From G963664585 sp963664585 (lineage in GTDB: Bacteria > Bacillota > Clostridia > Oscillospirales > Ruminococcaceae): 64,000 nucleotides of DNA. Both the position numbers and the translations under genes were made by a program. The stretch is taken from the NCBI GenBank assembly GCA_963664585.2, contig CAXXEO010000009.1:1-64000 (forward strand), in the 5' to 3' direction. Below are positions 26,435-35,875 of the stretch, piece after piece; positions within the stretch are counted from its first letter, which is position 1, and each line of letters begins with the position of its first letter. The notes beneath the pieces were generated by a model that was given only the letters and a program-made list of their open reading frames with translations, was not told where the DNA came from and searched no databases.

Positions 26435-26639
26435 AGTGATTCTCCTTATTTACCTAGTATTTTGGACTGACTATTCCGGCATATACAATGCACAGTTTCA
26501 TACGATCACCTCAGACTAACAAATGTCAGATTAAGTATAAATCATTTATCAACAAATAGTAAATGGTGACTTTAATAAAAATCAAGGTAAAGAGCAGACA
26601 GGACTGTCCTTTACTTTCGTAAATAACAATCCTGTCTTG

Positions 26640-26653
26640 TCTGGAGCAATGGT
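26640..26653. repeat. 14-bp direct repeat, copy 1
   Basis: TCTGGAGCAATGGT, repeated exactly at 27114-27127. The two copies bracket the small reading frame at 26711 and the inverted-repeat element at 26958. Confidence 0.5.
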
Positions 26654-26710
26654 AGGAAAAAGACCTTTGGTTTCAAGTGATGGTTGTGCGCAAACTGTAC
26701 GATAGCTATT

Positions 26711-26956
26711 TTACTCATAGAGTCCTTCAGTTGAAGCACCGCTTCGACCGCTTGTTCCAATGACTCGTGGCCATTTATTGGTTTCAATTATTGTTGTGGC
26801 GTTTATATTGCCTAAATGGGCGTAGAAATGGCCAAATTGCGAAAAAATCAGTGTCAGTCTGTTCTCTTTGCAATCGGGCGGTATAGCATTGATTTGCAAG
26901 GCTTTTTGAATCCATTCCTTTTTTAAACAGAGCAAGAGAAATTTTGATTTTCCCAT
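26711..26956 (-). CDS. Small hypothetical protein, possibly a gene fragment
   Basis: 81-residue frame I do not recognise (begins MGKSKFLLLCLKKEWIQ, ends GASTEGLYE). It contains several polar and basic residues and no membrane segment. No good ribosome binding site is seen; the ATG abuts the terminal inverted repeat of the element at 26958. It may be the tail of a gene whose front was replaced, or a chance frame. Listed because it is the only frame of any length in this 750-bp stretch. Confidence 0.25.
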   Translation of the reverse strand: MGKSKFLLLCLKKEWIQKALQINAIPPDCKENRLTLIFSQFGHFYAHLGNINATTIIETNKWPRVIGTSGRSGASTEGLYE

Positions 26957-26957
26957 A

Positions 26958-27089
26958 GACTGCGGTTTCGCGCTATGAAATTATCCAAAGTTCGGCTTAG
27001 AACTTGCTGGCTTCACGCTCATGCCGATTTTCTGGCATGAGCTTTTTTGTGCCTAACTTCGGATAATTCTCTGTTCACAACCCGCAGTC
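26958..27089. repeat. Inverted-repeat element (family C, single copy)
   Basis: 132 bp. Left end GACTGCGGTT, then AATTATCCAAAGTTCGG; right end is the inverse, CCTAACTTCGGATAATT, then AACCCGCAGTC. In its centre GCTCATGCC (27017-27025) pairs with GGCATGAGC (27034-27042), followed by TTTTTT, a good terminator. The arrangement of imperfect terminal repeats with a terminator-like core parallels families A and B with unrelated sequence. Confidence 0.6.
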
Positions 27090-27113
27090 TGATTCCCCAT
27101 TTATTATGTCTTT

Positions 27114-27127
27114 TCTGGAGCAATGGT
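27114..27127. repeat. 14-bp direct repeat, copy 2
   Basis: TCTGGAGCAATGGT, identical to 26640-26653. Confidence 0.5.
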
Positions 27128-27180
27128 GTAAAAAAAATTTCTCCGTCTGTCCAATTTTTTCATAATCCTGGCCTAATGTA

Positions 27181-27681
27181 TTACTCATTAATTTGCTTAG
27201 TTATCAAATTTACTATTGTGTCAGCTTTCATATCTCTGCTTATGACTTCTTCGTGTATCGATTGAATAAAATCACTATCCCTCCACCACCGTTTCATTTC
27301 TTCCTCGCCAAACTCATTTGAATTGGGCTTTGTTTTATGCCGAATTAGTGTTTCTTCAAATGGTATGTCAAAATAGTAGGCATAAATATTGCTATTATAC
27401 TCGCTGATGATTGAATCGAACAATCGCTGGTAGTAATTTGAATATAAAATTCCTTCTAATATTACACATTTGCAATTTTTTCGTCCATATTCAATGAGAT
27501 TTATCAATAAAGTGATAGCCATATTTCCCGGTTCATCCCGAACAAAAAGCATTTCACGCCGAACTGCATCCTGCGAGATAAGTAGTGTTCCACGTCCTAA
27601 TTTCCTCTGTAATTGTCTTGCAACTGTAGTTTTTCCGCTACCTGAATTACCTCGTAAAATGATTATCTTCGATTCCTCCAT
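27181..27681 (-). CDS. P-loop kinase-like protein (zeta-toxin/CPT-like)
   Basis: 166-residue P-loop protein with Walker A RGNSGSGKTTVAR (about 10-22), ISQDAVRREML (about 36) resembling the substrate Asp/Arg site of small-molecule kinases, and a lid-like segment EETLIRHKTKPNSNEFGEEEMKRWW. Architecture fits the AAA_33/chloramphenicol-phosphotransferase-like group, which phosphorylates nucleosides, sugars or antibiotics; the substrate is not evident. No antitoxin-like partner gene is adjacent, which argues against a zeta toxin pair. Start ATG with GAGG upstream. It lies among accessory genes, near the Vat-type acetyltransferase. Confidence 0.8.
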   Translation of the reverse strand: MEESKIIILRGNSGSGKTTVARQLQRKLGRGTLLISQDAVRREMLFVRDEPGNMAITLLINLIEYGRKNCKCVILEGILYSNYYQRLFDSIISEYNSNIYAYYFDIPFEETLIRHKTKPNSNEFGEEEMKRWWRDSDFIQSIHEEVISRDMKADTIVNLITKQINE

Positions 27682-27788
27682 TATATACCTCGCAAAACTC
27701 TTTTATAATGCTATGTATGATAATGATACTATATTTTAAAGCATTAAAAAAGGCATACCCCCTGTCGGAAAGTATGTCTTTTCTTGTC

Positions 27789-27876
27789 TGGTGCGGATGA
27801 AGGGACTTGAACCCCCATGGCCTTGCGACCATTAGAACCTGAATCTAACGCGTCTGCCAGTTCCGCCACATCCGCA
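27789..27876 (-). tRNA. tRNA-Leu (anticodon CAG)
   Basis: 88 nt including encoded CCA. Acceptor strands TGCGGAT and ATCCGCA pair fully. The anticodon stem TTAGA/TCTAA encloses loop TTCAGGT, giving anticodon CAG. The long variable arm (TGGTCGCAAGGCCA) is the class II type of tRNA-Leu. The T-arm has GTTCAAGTCC. Confidence 0.96.
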
Positions 27877-27933
27877 GATAGCTTTTTTATAATAGCACCT
27901 GCCGACGAAAAAGTCAACACACCTGTTGCATTT

Positions 27934-29169
27934 TTATTGATTCTGAATAATGGTATTTCTACTCTCCTTAATTTGGGCGAAGACGATTGGCGAAAAGGCC
28001 AGGGCTGCGATGATCATGAAAAAGGTGGCAACAATCAGACTGGCCTTCACCCCGAAGGAAGCCATAATTGCGCCGTGGACGGTGTTGCCAATGACAGAGC
28101 CAATGCCCATAGTCAGGGCGGTTCCGATGGTTGCAGCCGTGGTGGAGATGTTTTTTGGCGTAATGTCATATAAGTAGTCGATGAAAACGCGAGCATAAAG
28201 GCCCATACTAAAGGCATGCAAAATATGGCAAGCGATGATCGCGTTTAATGGAATATTAAGAGTAAGGACATACATTCTGATCACCGCGATGCAGATGGCA
28301 CATTCATACAAATATACCTTTTTAACCCCTTGGCGGATGAGGAAGGACGCACCAAGGATTACCGGCATCTCCACTAGCCCTCCAATGAACTGGGCGATCC
28401 CCAGATGCGCGCTGTTTCCGCCTGCGTCAATAATGACCAAGGAAAGCAAAGAGACACCAGGCCGCATAGCAAACTGATAGATGGCTGTAGCAATCAGCAG
28501 AAGAACATAATTCTTGTTTTTTGCCAGGATTTTGGCTGCGGAAAGCATGGAAAGCCGGCCGGATTCTTCCCCACTTTCCATTTTGTGGCTCCTGTTGTCG
28601 CCAAGGATTTCAGGTATCGGAATCATGCAAAGCATCGTGATAATCAGTGCAGCGCCATGGCCATAGAACATCACGTCAAATCCATGTTCGGCAATAATCT
28701 TGCCGAAGATCAGAGAGGTAAGACCATAACCAACGGGAGCAAAGGAACGGATAAGGCCAAAGTCCACATAAGGTTTTTCCTCTTTCATACGCACAACCCA
28801 GGCATCAATGATCGTATATTGAGGGTTTGAGAAAGTAGCTGCTGCGATGACGGCTAGGATGACCACCGAACCACCTGTTGCGGCAGAAATAGGAATAAGA
28901 TAGACGGTAGGAATGGCAATGATAAAACAGATAAAAAGAAGCTTTTTTTGGGAGATAAAACTATCAGCCAAATAGCCTAAAATTGGCTGTGCCACCATTA
29001 AAGTCAGAGCCATGCCCGTGCTGGCTAGTCCGCACATTAAGTCGCTATAGCCGCACCCCTTGAGAAAAGTGACCAGGAATCCATATACTAAACAGTTTGA
29101 GCTCCAATAGATCATCTGGACAAGAATAAAAAGAACATTTTCCTTTTTAAACAGGGCAGGATCTTTCAC
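27934..29169 (-). CDS. MFS transporter (paralogue 1 of a tandem pair)
   Basis: Major facilitator protein of 411 residues with 12 predicted transmembrane segments, similar in layout to the MFS_1-like/LacY-like sugar or nucleoside symporters. A conserved cytoplasmic loop 2-3 reads PILGYLADSFISQKK. It shares motifs with the gene upstream at 29374: YWSSNCLVYGFL, FSNPQYTIIDAWVVRMK and FGLIRSFAPVGYGLTSLIFGKI all have close counterparts, so the pair arose by duplication. The start is GTG with GGAGG seven bases upstream. The substrate is unknown. Confidence 0.9.
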   Translation of the reverse strand: MKDPALFKKENVLFILVQMIYWSSNCLVYGFLVTFLKGCGYSDLMCGLASTGMALTLMVAQPILGYLADSFISQKKLLFICFIIAIPTVYLIPISAATGGSVVILAVIAAATFSNPQYTIIDAWVVRMKEEKPYVDFGLIRSFAPVGYGLTSLIFGKIIAEHGFDVMFYGHGAALIITMLCMIPIPEILGDNRSHKMESGEESGRLSMLSAAKILAKNKNYVLLLIATAIYQFAMRPGVSLLSLVIIDAGGNSAHLGIAQFIGGLVEMPVILGASFLIRQGVKKVYLYECAICIAVIRMYVLTLNIPLNAIIACHILHAFSMGLYARVFIDYLYDITPKNISTTAATIGTALTMGIGSVIGNTVHGAIMASFGVKASLIVATFFMIIAALAFSPIVFAQIKESRNTIIQNQ

Positions 29170-29373
29170 ACAGCAACCTCCAATATTTGTTTGTCATGTA
29201 TGTCATGAAGAAAAATCTGAACACCGAAGCCACCAGTACGGTTACCCATCACACTTTTTATTCACCAGTTCATAGAAGGGGACCCCATAAATAAAGGAGA
29301 AGGGGGTCATGATGCTTTTGCAAAGACTTTTTAAAATGGATTTAAAATTAGGTAAGATTCAAAGTGGAGTTGT

Positions 29374-30618
29374 TCAGCCCTTCACCGGGTTGATCCCGTT
29401 CTTTCTGTCTGCCAGAACGGATGGAGTGATCACCAAAGCGGAAAGAGCCATTACGACAGCACAGATACGCAGATACCAAGGGATGCCCACCCAACTGATC
29501 AGAAAGCCGCCTGATAGGTTTCCAAGCACGCCGCCGATACCGAATGTCAGGGCGGTGCCAAGGGTAGAAGCGGAAGAAGTGATTTCTTTCGGTGTAATCT
29601 GTGCAATGTATTCAGTGAATACACGGATATAGGTGCCAATCGTCACTGCGGAAAGGAGCTGGCCAAATATCAGTGGATACAAGCCCAGCGGAAGGCTCAT
29701 CACAATCAGCCGTATCACTCCGCAAACCATTGCACAGGTGTAAATAAAAGGCATCTTGAGCCCCTTATTTGTCAGACGGGAGACGATATACATCACCGGT
29801 GCTTCAGTCATTGCGGAAAGGCAGAGCGCAAGCCCATAATGAGAGCTGTCACCGCCTGCTGCGGTGACAATGAGGGGAAGATAGGAAATTGTGGGCCGTA
29901 TGGCAAACTGATAGAGGGCCACGCTGATCAAAAAGATCATATAAGGCTTGTTCTTAACAAGAATAGACGCTACCTGTATGGGTGAGAGACGCTCTGCTCC
30001 CGGTGAACAGCCATCGGCCGGAGTGGCGCGTTTTTTATTGAGGCAAGGGACTTCATCCACAGGCAACATGCATAGCAGACACATGAAAAGCAGAGACGCG
30101 TGACAGACAAACATAATATCGAAACCCAGACGGGCGATGATGTTGCCGAAAATAAGTGCTGTCAGTCCATAGCTGATGGAACCCATCGCGCGAATTTGGC
30201 CAAAATCGATATATGGTTTATAATTTTTGAGCCTGATAATCCAGGAATCTATGATGGCATACTGATAATTGTCGAAAAGAGACTGTAACATAACGGTAAG
30301 AAGGATCAGGTAACCGACAGAAATGGATTTGGGAATAAGAAACGTGAAAGGCATCGCTACCATGAAACAGCCAATGAGAAGCTTTTTTGATGTAATAAAG
30401 GTGTCGGTGACATATCCCATCAAAGGCTGTACGACCAAGCTTAGCACCGTCAAAAGGGTGGTGGCAATACCGCATGTGATATCGGAAAAGCCATTTTTTT
30501 TCATATACAGGATTAAAAAAGAATATAAGACACAGTTAGATGACCAATAGAAAAACTGAATCAGCGAAAAGAAGACGGGCTCCTTTTTGATCTCTATCTG
30601 CCTGAAGTGAAAATTCAA
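29374..30618 (-). CDS. MFS transporter (paralogue 2 of a tandem pair)
   Basis: 414-residue MFS transporter with 12 predicted membrane segments and the same motif set as its downstream neighbour (YWSSNCVLYSFL, LFDNYQYAIIDSWIIRLK, FGQIRAMGSISYGLTALIFGNI). The divergence between the copies and the 200-bp gap suggest an old duplication and perhaps different substrates. The start is TTG with GAAGGG upstream. It is divergent from dapF. No sugar hydrolase or regulator is nearby to hint at a substrate. Confidence 0.9.
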   Translation of the reverse strand: MNFHFRQIEIKKEPVFFSLIQFFYWSSNCVLYSFLILYMKKNGFSDITCGIATTLLTVLSLVVQPLMGYVTDTFITSKKLLIGCFMVAMPFTFLIPKSISVGYLILLTVMLQSLFDNYQYAIIDSWIIRLKNYKPYIDFGQIRAMGSISYGLTALIFGNIIARLGFDIMFVCHASLLFMCLLCMLPVDEVPCLNKKRATPADGCSPGAERLSPIQVASILVKNKPYMIFLISVALYQFAIRPTISYLPLIVTAAGGDSSHYGLALCLSAMTEAPVMYIVSRLTNKGLKMPFIYTCAMVCGVIRLIVMSLPLGLYPLIFGQLLSAVTIGTYIRVFTEYIAQITPKEITSSASTLGTALTFGIGGVLGNLSGGFLISWVGIPWYLRICAVVMALSALVITPSVLADRKNGINPVKG

Positions 30619-30757
30619 GCTTACCCTTCTCTCTTTTGTCGATCATGATGGAATTATCTCAAAATAATAAAACGCATGCAATTATTCTATCATTGGCCAC
30701 CGGAAAATACAACTATTTTTGTCGTATTTTCCGGCTGTGGCGCACAAAGCAATTTCC

Positions 30758-30786
30758 TTGCGCGGTGAACGGGAATATGATATAAT
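30758..30786 (+). promoter_or_regulatory. Sigma-A-type promoter for dapF-dapL
   Basis: TTGCGC (30758-30763), a 17-bp spacer and a perfect TATAAT (30781-30786), 48 bp before the dapF start. Confidence 0.6.
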
Positions 30787-30834
30787 TGACGAAAAAATCG
30801 CGGTATTATCCGCACCAGAAAGGAAGCATGCACT

Positions 30835-31665
30835 GTGAAATTTACGAAGATGCAGGGTGCGGGCAATGATTATGTGTATATCAACTGCTTTACCCAAAAG
30901 GTTGATGATCCCAAAGCATTGGCAATTCGGCTTTCTGATCGTCATTTCGGTATAGGCGGAGACGGCGTAATACTCGTCTGTCCCTCTGAGGTCGCAGACG
31001 CCCGTATGGCTATGTACAATGCCGACGGAAGCGAGGGTCGCATGTGCGGAAACGGAATCCGTTGTGTGGCCAAATTCGTCTATGAATACGGCATCGCCAA
31101 AAAGGATGTCCTTACTATCGAAACTCTTTCCGGGATAAAGACCCTTTGGCTGACCGTCGTCGGCGGCAAGGTTGAGCAGGTGACAGTGGATATGGGCACA
31201 CCTGAGCTTATCCCCGAGAAAATCCCCATGGCGGCTTCCGGCGAAAGGTTTGTCAATCAGGACTACTCCGCCGCCGGTATGCAGGTGAAGGCTACCGCTG
31301 TATCCATGGGCAATCCACACTGCATCATTTTTACCGAGGGCGTGGACAGCCTCGACCTTGAGCGTATTGGTCCCAGCTTTGAAAATCATCCGCTCTTCCC
31401 CCAAAAGGTAAACACCGAATTTGTCGAGCTTGTCGATGGCGGGCTTAAGATGCGCGTCTGGGAGCGCGGATCGGGCGAAACTCTGGCCTGTGGTACCGGC
31501 GCCTGCGCCGTTCTTGTGGCTGCGAATCTGAACGGTCTCAGCCCCAGAAAGTCTAAAATCTTTCTGCGAGGCGGTATTTTGGAAATTGAGTGGAAAGAAA
31601 ACGACCATGTCTATATGACAGGCCCCGCTGTGATCGCTTTTGAAGGCGACATAGACACAATATAA
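30835..31665 (+). CDS. dapF: Diaminopimelate epimerase
   Basis: 276-residue epimerase converting LL- to meso-diaminopimelate, for lysine and peptidoglycan. The two catalytic Cys lie in GRMCGNGIRCVAKF (about 71-84) and GETLACGTGACAVLVA (about 214-229). FTKMQGAGNDYVYI is the usual N-terminus. The start is GTG with AGGAAG upstream. dapL begins 12 bp downstream, so the last two steps of the aminotransferase route are made together. Confidence 0.97.
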   Translation: MKFTKMQGAGNDYVYINCFTQKVDDPKALAIRLSDRHFGIGGDGVILVCPSEVADARMAMYNADGSEGRMCGNGIRCVAKFVYEYGIAKKDVLTIETLSGIKTLWLTVVGGKVEQVTVDMGTPELIPEKIPMAASGERFVNQDYSAAGMQVKATAVSMGNPHCIIFTEGVDSLDLERIGPSFENHPLFPQKVNTEFVELVDGGLKMRVWERGSGETLACGTGACAVLVAANLNGLSPRKSKIFLRGGILEIEWKENDHVYMTGPAVIAFEGDIDTI

Positions 31666-31677
31666 GGAGGAAATACC

Positions 31678-32889
31678 ATGGCACAGGCGAACAGCAATTA
31701 TCAGAATTTACAGGACAGCTATCTGTTTACCAGGATAGGCAGAAGGGTAGCTGAATACACCGCTCAGAATCCGGATAAAACGGTGGTGCGCCTTGGTATC
31801 GGCGACGTTACCATTCCGCTGGTTCCTGCCATCATCGAAGCGCTGCACAAGGCTGTCGACGATATGGCCGACAAAAAAACCTTCAAAGGATATGGACCAG
31901 AGCAGGGCTATGATTTCCTCAAGGAGGCCATTGTCGACTATGATTTTAAAAGACGGGGCGTCAACATAGCCCTTGATGAAATTTTTGTCAGTGACGGTGC
32001 CAAAAGCGATATGGGTAATATTGGAGACATTTTTGATAGCTGCAATCAGGTGTTAATTACCGATCCTGTCTATCCTGTCTATCTTGACACCAATATAATG
32101 GCTGGAAGAAAGGTGAGCTTTGTCGCCGGAACCGAAGAGAATGGTTTTTTGCCGGCACCGCCTAATTTCCCCGCTGATATTATTTACATCTGCTCGCCCA
32201 ACAATCCCACCGGTGGCGTAATGGGCAAAGAGCTTCTCACCGCTTGGGTCAAATATGCCGAACAGTGTGGCGCAGTCATCCTATTTGACGCCGCTTATGA
32301 GGCTTATATCAAAGATCCCGCAATTCCCCACTCGATCTACGAAATTCCGGGAGCCAAAAAGGTCGCCATCGAATTTCGCAGCTTTTCCAAGACGGCAGGC
32401 TTCACCGGTCTTCGCTGCGGCTTCTGCGTCATCCCTAAGGAATTGACCATGAAAAACACAAAGGGTGAGGACGTTTCTGTCAATTCTCTCTGGAACAGAA
32501 GACATACCACCAAGTTTAACGGAACCCCCTATATTGTGCAAAAAGCTGCCGCAGCCGCGTATACCCCCGAGGGCCGCAGCCAGATTAATGAGAGCATCGC
32601 TTACTATATGGAGAATGCCCGCATCATCAGAGAGAGCCTTGAGGGGATGGGTATAACCTGCATCGGTGGCATCAACGCCCCCTATATCTGGATGAAATGT
32701 CCTGGCGGCATGGATTCCTGGAGCTTCTTCGATGCTCTGTTGAACAAAGCCAGTGTCGTGGGGACCCCCGGTGTCGGTTTCGGTTCCTGCGGCGAGGGAT
32801 GGTTTCGCCTGACCGCCTTTGGCAGCCGAGAAAACACCATCGAGGCTCTGCGCCGTATTCAGGTTTCCGGCGTGGTGAAACAGGTTTAA
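31678..32889 (+). CDS. dapL: LL-diaminopimelate aminotransferase
   Basis: PLP-dependent class I aminotransferase of 403 residues that makes LL-DAP directly from tetrahydrodipicolinate and glutamate. The PLP-binding Lys is in FRSFSKTAGFTGLRCG (about 230-245). RLGIGDVTIPL near 38, YGPEQGYDFLKEAI and CSPNNPTGGVMGKE are DapL hallmarks. It indicates the single-step aminotransferase variant of lysine synthesis used by many Clostridia. Start ATG with AGGAGG eight bases upstream; co-transcribed with dapF. Confidence 0.97.
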   Translation: MAQANSNYQNLQDSYLFTRIGRRVAEYTAQNPDKTVVRLGIGDVTIPLVPAIIEALHKAVDDMADKKTFKGYGPEQGYDFLKEAIVDYDFKRRGVNIALDEIFVSDGAKSDMGNIGDIFDSCNQVLITDPVYPVYLDTNIMAGRKVSFVAGTEENGFLPAPPNFPADIIYICSPNNPTGGVMGKELLTAWVKYAEQCGAVILFDAAYEAYIKDPAIPHSIYEIPGAKKVAIEFRSFSKTAGFTGLRCGFCVIPKELTMKNTKGEDVSVNSLWNRRHTTKFNGTPYIVQKAAAAAYTPEGRSQINESIAYYMENARIIRESLEGMGITCIGGINAPYIWMKCPGGMDSWSFFDALLNKASVVGTPGVGFGSCGEGWFRLTAFGSRENTIEALRRIQVSGVVKQV

Positions 32890-33008
32890 ATAACTGCCGT
32901 CTTTCTTGCCGATGCTTTCGGCAGAAGCGCTTTTTGCCCACTCCTGATAGAAGACTGTATACGAATGGCCGAGTGAAGACCGATGCTCTCAGAAACGATA
33001 TTTATCAG

Positions 33009-33048
33009 AAAAATTGTGCAGGGACGATGTGTTCTCTGCACAATTTTT
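33009..33048 (+). terminator. Rho-independent terminator of dapF-dapL
   Basis: AAAAATTGTGCAG (33009-33021) pairs with CTGCACAATTTTT (33036-33048), a perfect 13-bp stem with terminal T-run. The remaining sequence up to 33207 shows no gene. Confidence 0.88.
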
Positions 33049-33207
33049 AAATATTATACCAAAGAATTGCAGCCCATTGTATCCTGTTTTAATTCTTTTT
33101 TTGCAGCCTTTTCTCGCTGCATGCGGGGGATTGTCAAATGAGAGAAATTTTCGCAGGGCAAAACAAAGGAAGAATCTACTGGAGCATGTCAGTTGACAAA
33201 AGCGCAG

Positions 33208-34231
33208 CTATACGGACGCCCTGAGCTTTTCGAGCCGCGCCTCCTTTGCCAGGATGGCGGCGTTCAGATCTTTCTGCTCGGCGTTGTAGTCACCGGAGAG
33301 AATCCTGAACTGCTCGTTGTTGACGCGCCCCAGTACGTTGTCCTCGTAGAGCCGTTTGAAGAGCGCCGTCAATTCCGTGTTCCTGCGCCGCATGGCGTCC
33401 AGTTCTTTCTGCACCGTGTTGATTCCGCGCCTCAGCTCCAGGCTGTTCTTTTGATTGATGTACTCTGCGAACAGCCTCTCTTTTTGCCGGGCGAAGTGCG
33501 TTAACCTGCGCAGATCGTCGAGGACGATTTTGATCAAATCCTGTTCCCGCAGATAATGGGCGGAGCATACCTCCTTGCCGCGCTTCTTGTAGGTGTAGCA
33601 CATGAAGTTGTTCTGCGTCGCCTTCATCGTGTGCGCTCGATGGAGCACCATCGCCTTTTTGCAGCCGGCGCAGTAGACGAGCCCGGAGAACATATTGGGT
33701 TCCTCCATCTGCTTCGGCGTGCGCTTTTTGTGCTTTCGCACGTCCTGCACGATATCCCATTGCTCCTGCGTGATCAGCGGCTCATGGACGTTCTCCACCA
33801 GAATCTGCTCCGATTCGGGATGGCGGATGAGCTTCTTGTTCTTGTAGGACATTGTTGTTGAGCGAAGGCCTGCCATGTGTCCGAGATAGGTCTTGTTGTC
33901 GAGGATGACGGTGACCGTACTGCCGTTCCACCTGAAAGGGCTGGTCGTGTCCAGGCTCGCGTGGGACGCTCCGTGCTTCTGGTAATAATAATTGGTCGGG
34001 TTCATGACCTTCTCTTTCGTCAGCAGCCTCGCAATCTGGTTCGGACCTTTCCCCCCGGCGCAGAGGCTGAATATCCTCTTTACGACCGCCGCCGCTTCCT
34101 CGTCGGGCACGATGCCCTTGCGAACGTTCTCGTCCCTGCGGTAGCCGTAGGGCGGCCTGCCGCCGAGAAGCTCGCCCCGCTCGCTCTGTTAGCTCCGTAA
34201 TAACCATTTCTAATATTTCATCGTACTGCAT
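33208..34231 (-). pseudogene. Serine recombinase remnant lacking the catalytic domain
   Basis: The C-terminal 300 residues of a large serine recombinase are intact: the recombinase domain (from GGRPPYGYRRDENVRKG through NQIARLLTKEKV), a zinc ribbon with CAGC...MCYTYKKRGKEVCSAH, and a coiled-coil tail (LRRGINTVQKELDAMRRRN). The N-terminal resolvase domain with its nucleophilic Ser is missing. Upstream, a ribosome site and start (MQYDEILEMVITELTE, ATG at 34231) run out of frame into the recombinase part, so a deletion fused two pieces. The remnant is clearly more GC-rich than its surroundings, a sign of transfer. It probably marks a decayed integrated element. Confidence 0.85.
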
Positions 34232-34529
34232 GGCTGACTCCTTTCGCTTGATTTGAGACGCTCCGGCTCTCAGCAACACAACATACCACAACTCGCTTGC
34301 AGAAGCTATTACGAAATATTCATAATTCTAATCTTGAGGCATTGATTTTATTATGGTAGAATTCGAGATATATTGCCGAGTAAAATATTTTTGAAGTGGT
34401 GGTTGATGAAATTTACACTGATAAGGCGAATTTATATTTGCTTGACAAATTTAAGGTAATCAGTTATTCTGAAATAATAACTAAATACAAATTAAAAACA
34501 TTGAAAGTGAATCTAGTAGCGTATATTTT

Positions 34530-34770
34530 CCCACCAGAGAGGGTCTGCCACCGGCTGAGAGCAGGCTCAGGGTTCGGATATATGTCGAAGTTCGGCACCG
34601 GAGTTGCCTGTAGGATATGGTTGACAGCAGTTTTGATTGCTGCCCGATTGATAAATGACAGGCCGGGTCAGTTCCGTTATAGCTGATGAGAAGCCAGCTG
34701 TTTGGCTTGAATTTGGGTGGTACCACGATGCTTTCGTCCCTTGCGGATGAAGGCGTTTTTTATTTATAAG
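34530..34770 (+). promoter_or_regulatory. T-box leader of pheST
   Basis: A T-box riboswitch. Stem I has AGAGCAGGCTCAGG and a probable specifier loop with UUC (GAAGTTCGGCACC). The antiterminator bulge GGGTGGTACCACG (about 34716-34728) is the T-box sequence that pairs with the tRNA 3' end. The terminator is GCTTTCGTCC/GGATGAAGGC followed by GTTTTTTATTT. Uncharged tRNA-Phe should stabilise the antiterminator and induce pheST. The specifier is inferred from the gene it precedes. Confidence 0.88.
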
Positions 34771-34787
34771 GTTCAGGAGGTAATCAA

Positions 34788-35828
34788 ATGTTAGAAAACT
34801 TGGAGAAAATTAAGGCACAATTTAAAGAAGAACTGAGTGCAGTCAATATGAAGGATGAAATTGAGCGGATCAGAGTGGCCTTCCTTGGAAAGAAGGGTCT
34901 GGTTACAGAGGCTTTAAAGGATCTGCGTAATCTGGATGCGGAGGCGAAGAAGGCAGCAGGGCAGCAGGTCAATCTATTGAAGTCTGAGATTGAAAACGCC
35001 ATCGTAGAATTCCAGAAGTCCCTGGAGGAAAGGGAATACCAAAGGGAAATTGCAAATACGGAGCATTATGATTTCTCTATCCCCTCTGAGGCGGCCGTTG
35101 GAACCCTGCATCCAATAACGATTGTACAGAGCCAGATCGAGGACATATTTAAGACCATGGGTTTTATTATAGAAGACGGCCTTGAAATCCAGACGGAGTT
35201 TAATAACTTCGAGGGTGTTAATATACCAAAGAACCATCCGGCAAGAGATATGACGGATACCTATTATCTGGAGAGTGGTCAGCTGTTAAAGACCCATACC
35301 TCTGCTGCTCAGAATACCATTATGAGAAAATATGGTGCACCAAAGCCCGGTGAGCCTTTGAAGGTATTGTTCCCCGGCAGATGCTTCCGAAATGAGAATA
35401 TTGATGCCAGCCACGAGAACACCTTCTTCCAGCTAGAGGGAATGATGATTGGCGATGACATCTCCATTTCCAACCTGATTTATTTTATGAAGGTATTACT
35501 TTCTGAGGTGTTTGAACGGGATGTAAAGGTACGCTTGAGACCGGGCTTCTTCCCCTTCGTGGAGCCTGGCTTTGAGCTGGATATTAACTGTGCAATCTGT
35601 GGCGGATCAGGGTGTTCTACCTGTAAACAGTCCGGTTGGCTGGAATCGCTCCCCTGTGGCATGATCCACCCCAATGTCCTCCGCCTTGGCGGAATAGATC
35701 CCGATCAGTATACAGGCTTTGCCTTCGGACTCGGACTGACAAGGCTTGCGATGATGAAGTATAACATCAAGGATATCCGGCTGTTCAACAGCGGTAATCT
35801 AAAACAGTTAAGACAGTTCACCCTTTAA
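34788..35828 (+). CDS. pheS: Phenylalanine--tRNA ligase alpha subunit
   Basis: 346-residue catalytic alpha subunit. An N-terminal coiled-coil arm (about 1-85) is followed by the class II core: HPITIVQSQIEDIFKTMGF, motif 2 with LFPGRCFRNENIDASHENTFFQLEG (about 200-225), and motif 3 GFAFGLGLTRLAMMKY (about 305-320). FPFVEPGFELDINC and the Cys-rich CAICGGSGCSTCKQSGW lie between. Start ATG with AGGAGG upstream, just after the T-box terminator. It forms an (alpha beta)2 enzyme with PheT. Confidence 0.97.
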   Translation: MLENLEKIKAQFKEELSAVNMKDEIERIRVAFLGKKGLVTEALKDLRNLDAEAKKAAGQQVNLLKSEIENAIVEFQKSLEEREYQREIANTEHYDFSIPSEAAVGTLHPITIVQSQIEDIFKTMGFIIEDGLEIQTEFNNFEGVNIPKNHPARDMTDTYYLESGQLLKTHTSAAQNTIMRKYGAPKPGEPLKVLFPGRCFRNENIDASHENTFFQLEGMMIGDDISISNLIYFMKVLLSEVFERDVKVRLRPGFFPFVEPGFELDINCAICGGSGCSTCKQSGWLESLPCGMIHPNVLRLGGIDPDQYTGFAFGLGLTRLAMMKYNIKDIRLFNSGNLKQLRQFTL

Positions 35829-35875
35829 GGTAAACAGATAGGAAATGCCGTACCTGTGGCAGGATGGAGGAAACT

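Noticed and set aside
27181..27681. A zeta-type toxin of a toxin-antitoxin pair
   Set aside because: No small antitoxin gene is adjacent, and the motif set fits small-molecule kinases equally well.
34396..34686. A 96-residue protein upstream of pheS
   Set aside because: The frame lies across the T-box leader, whose conserved RNA motifs explain the sequence.
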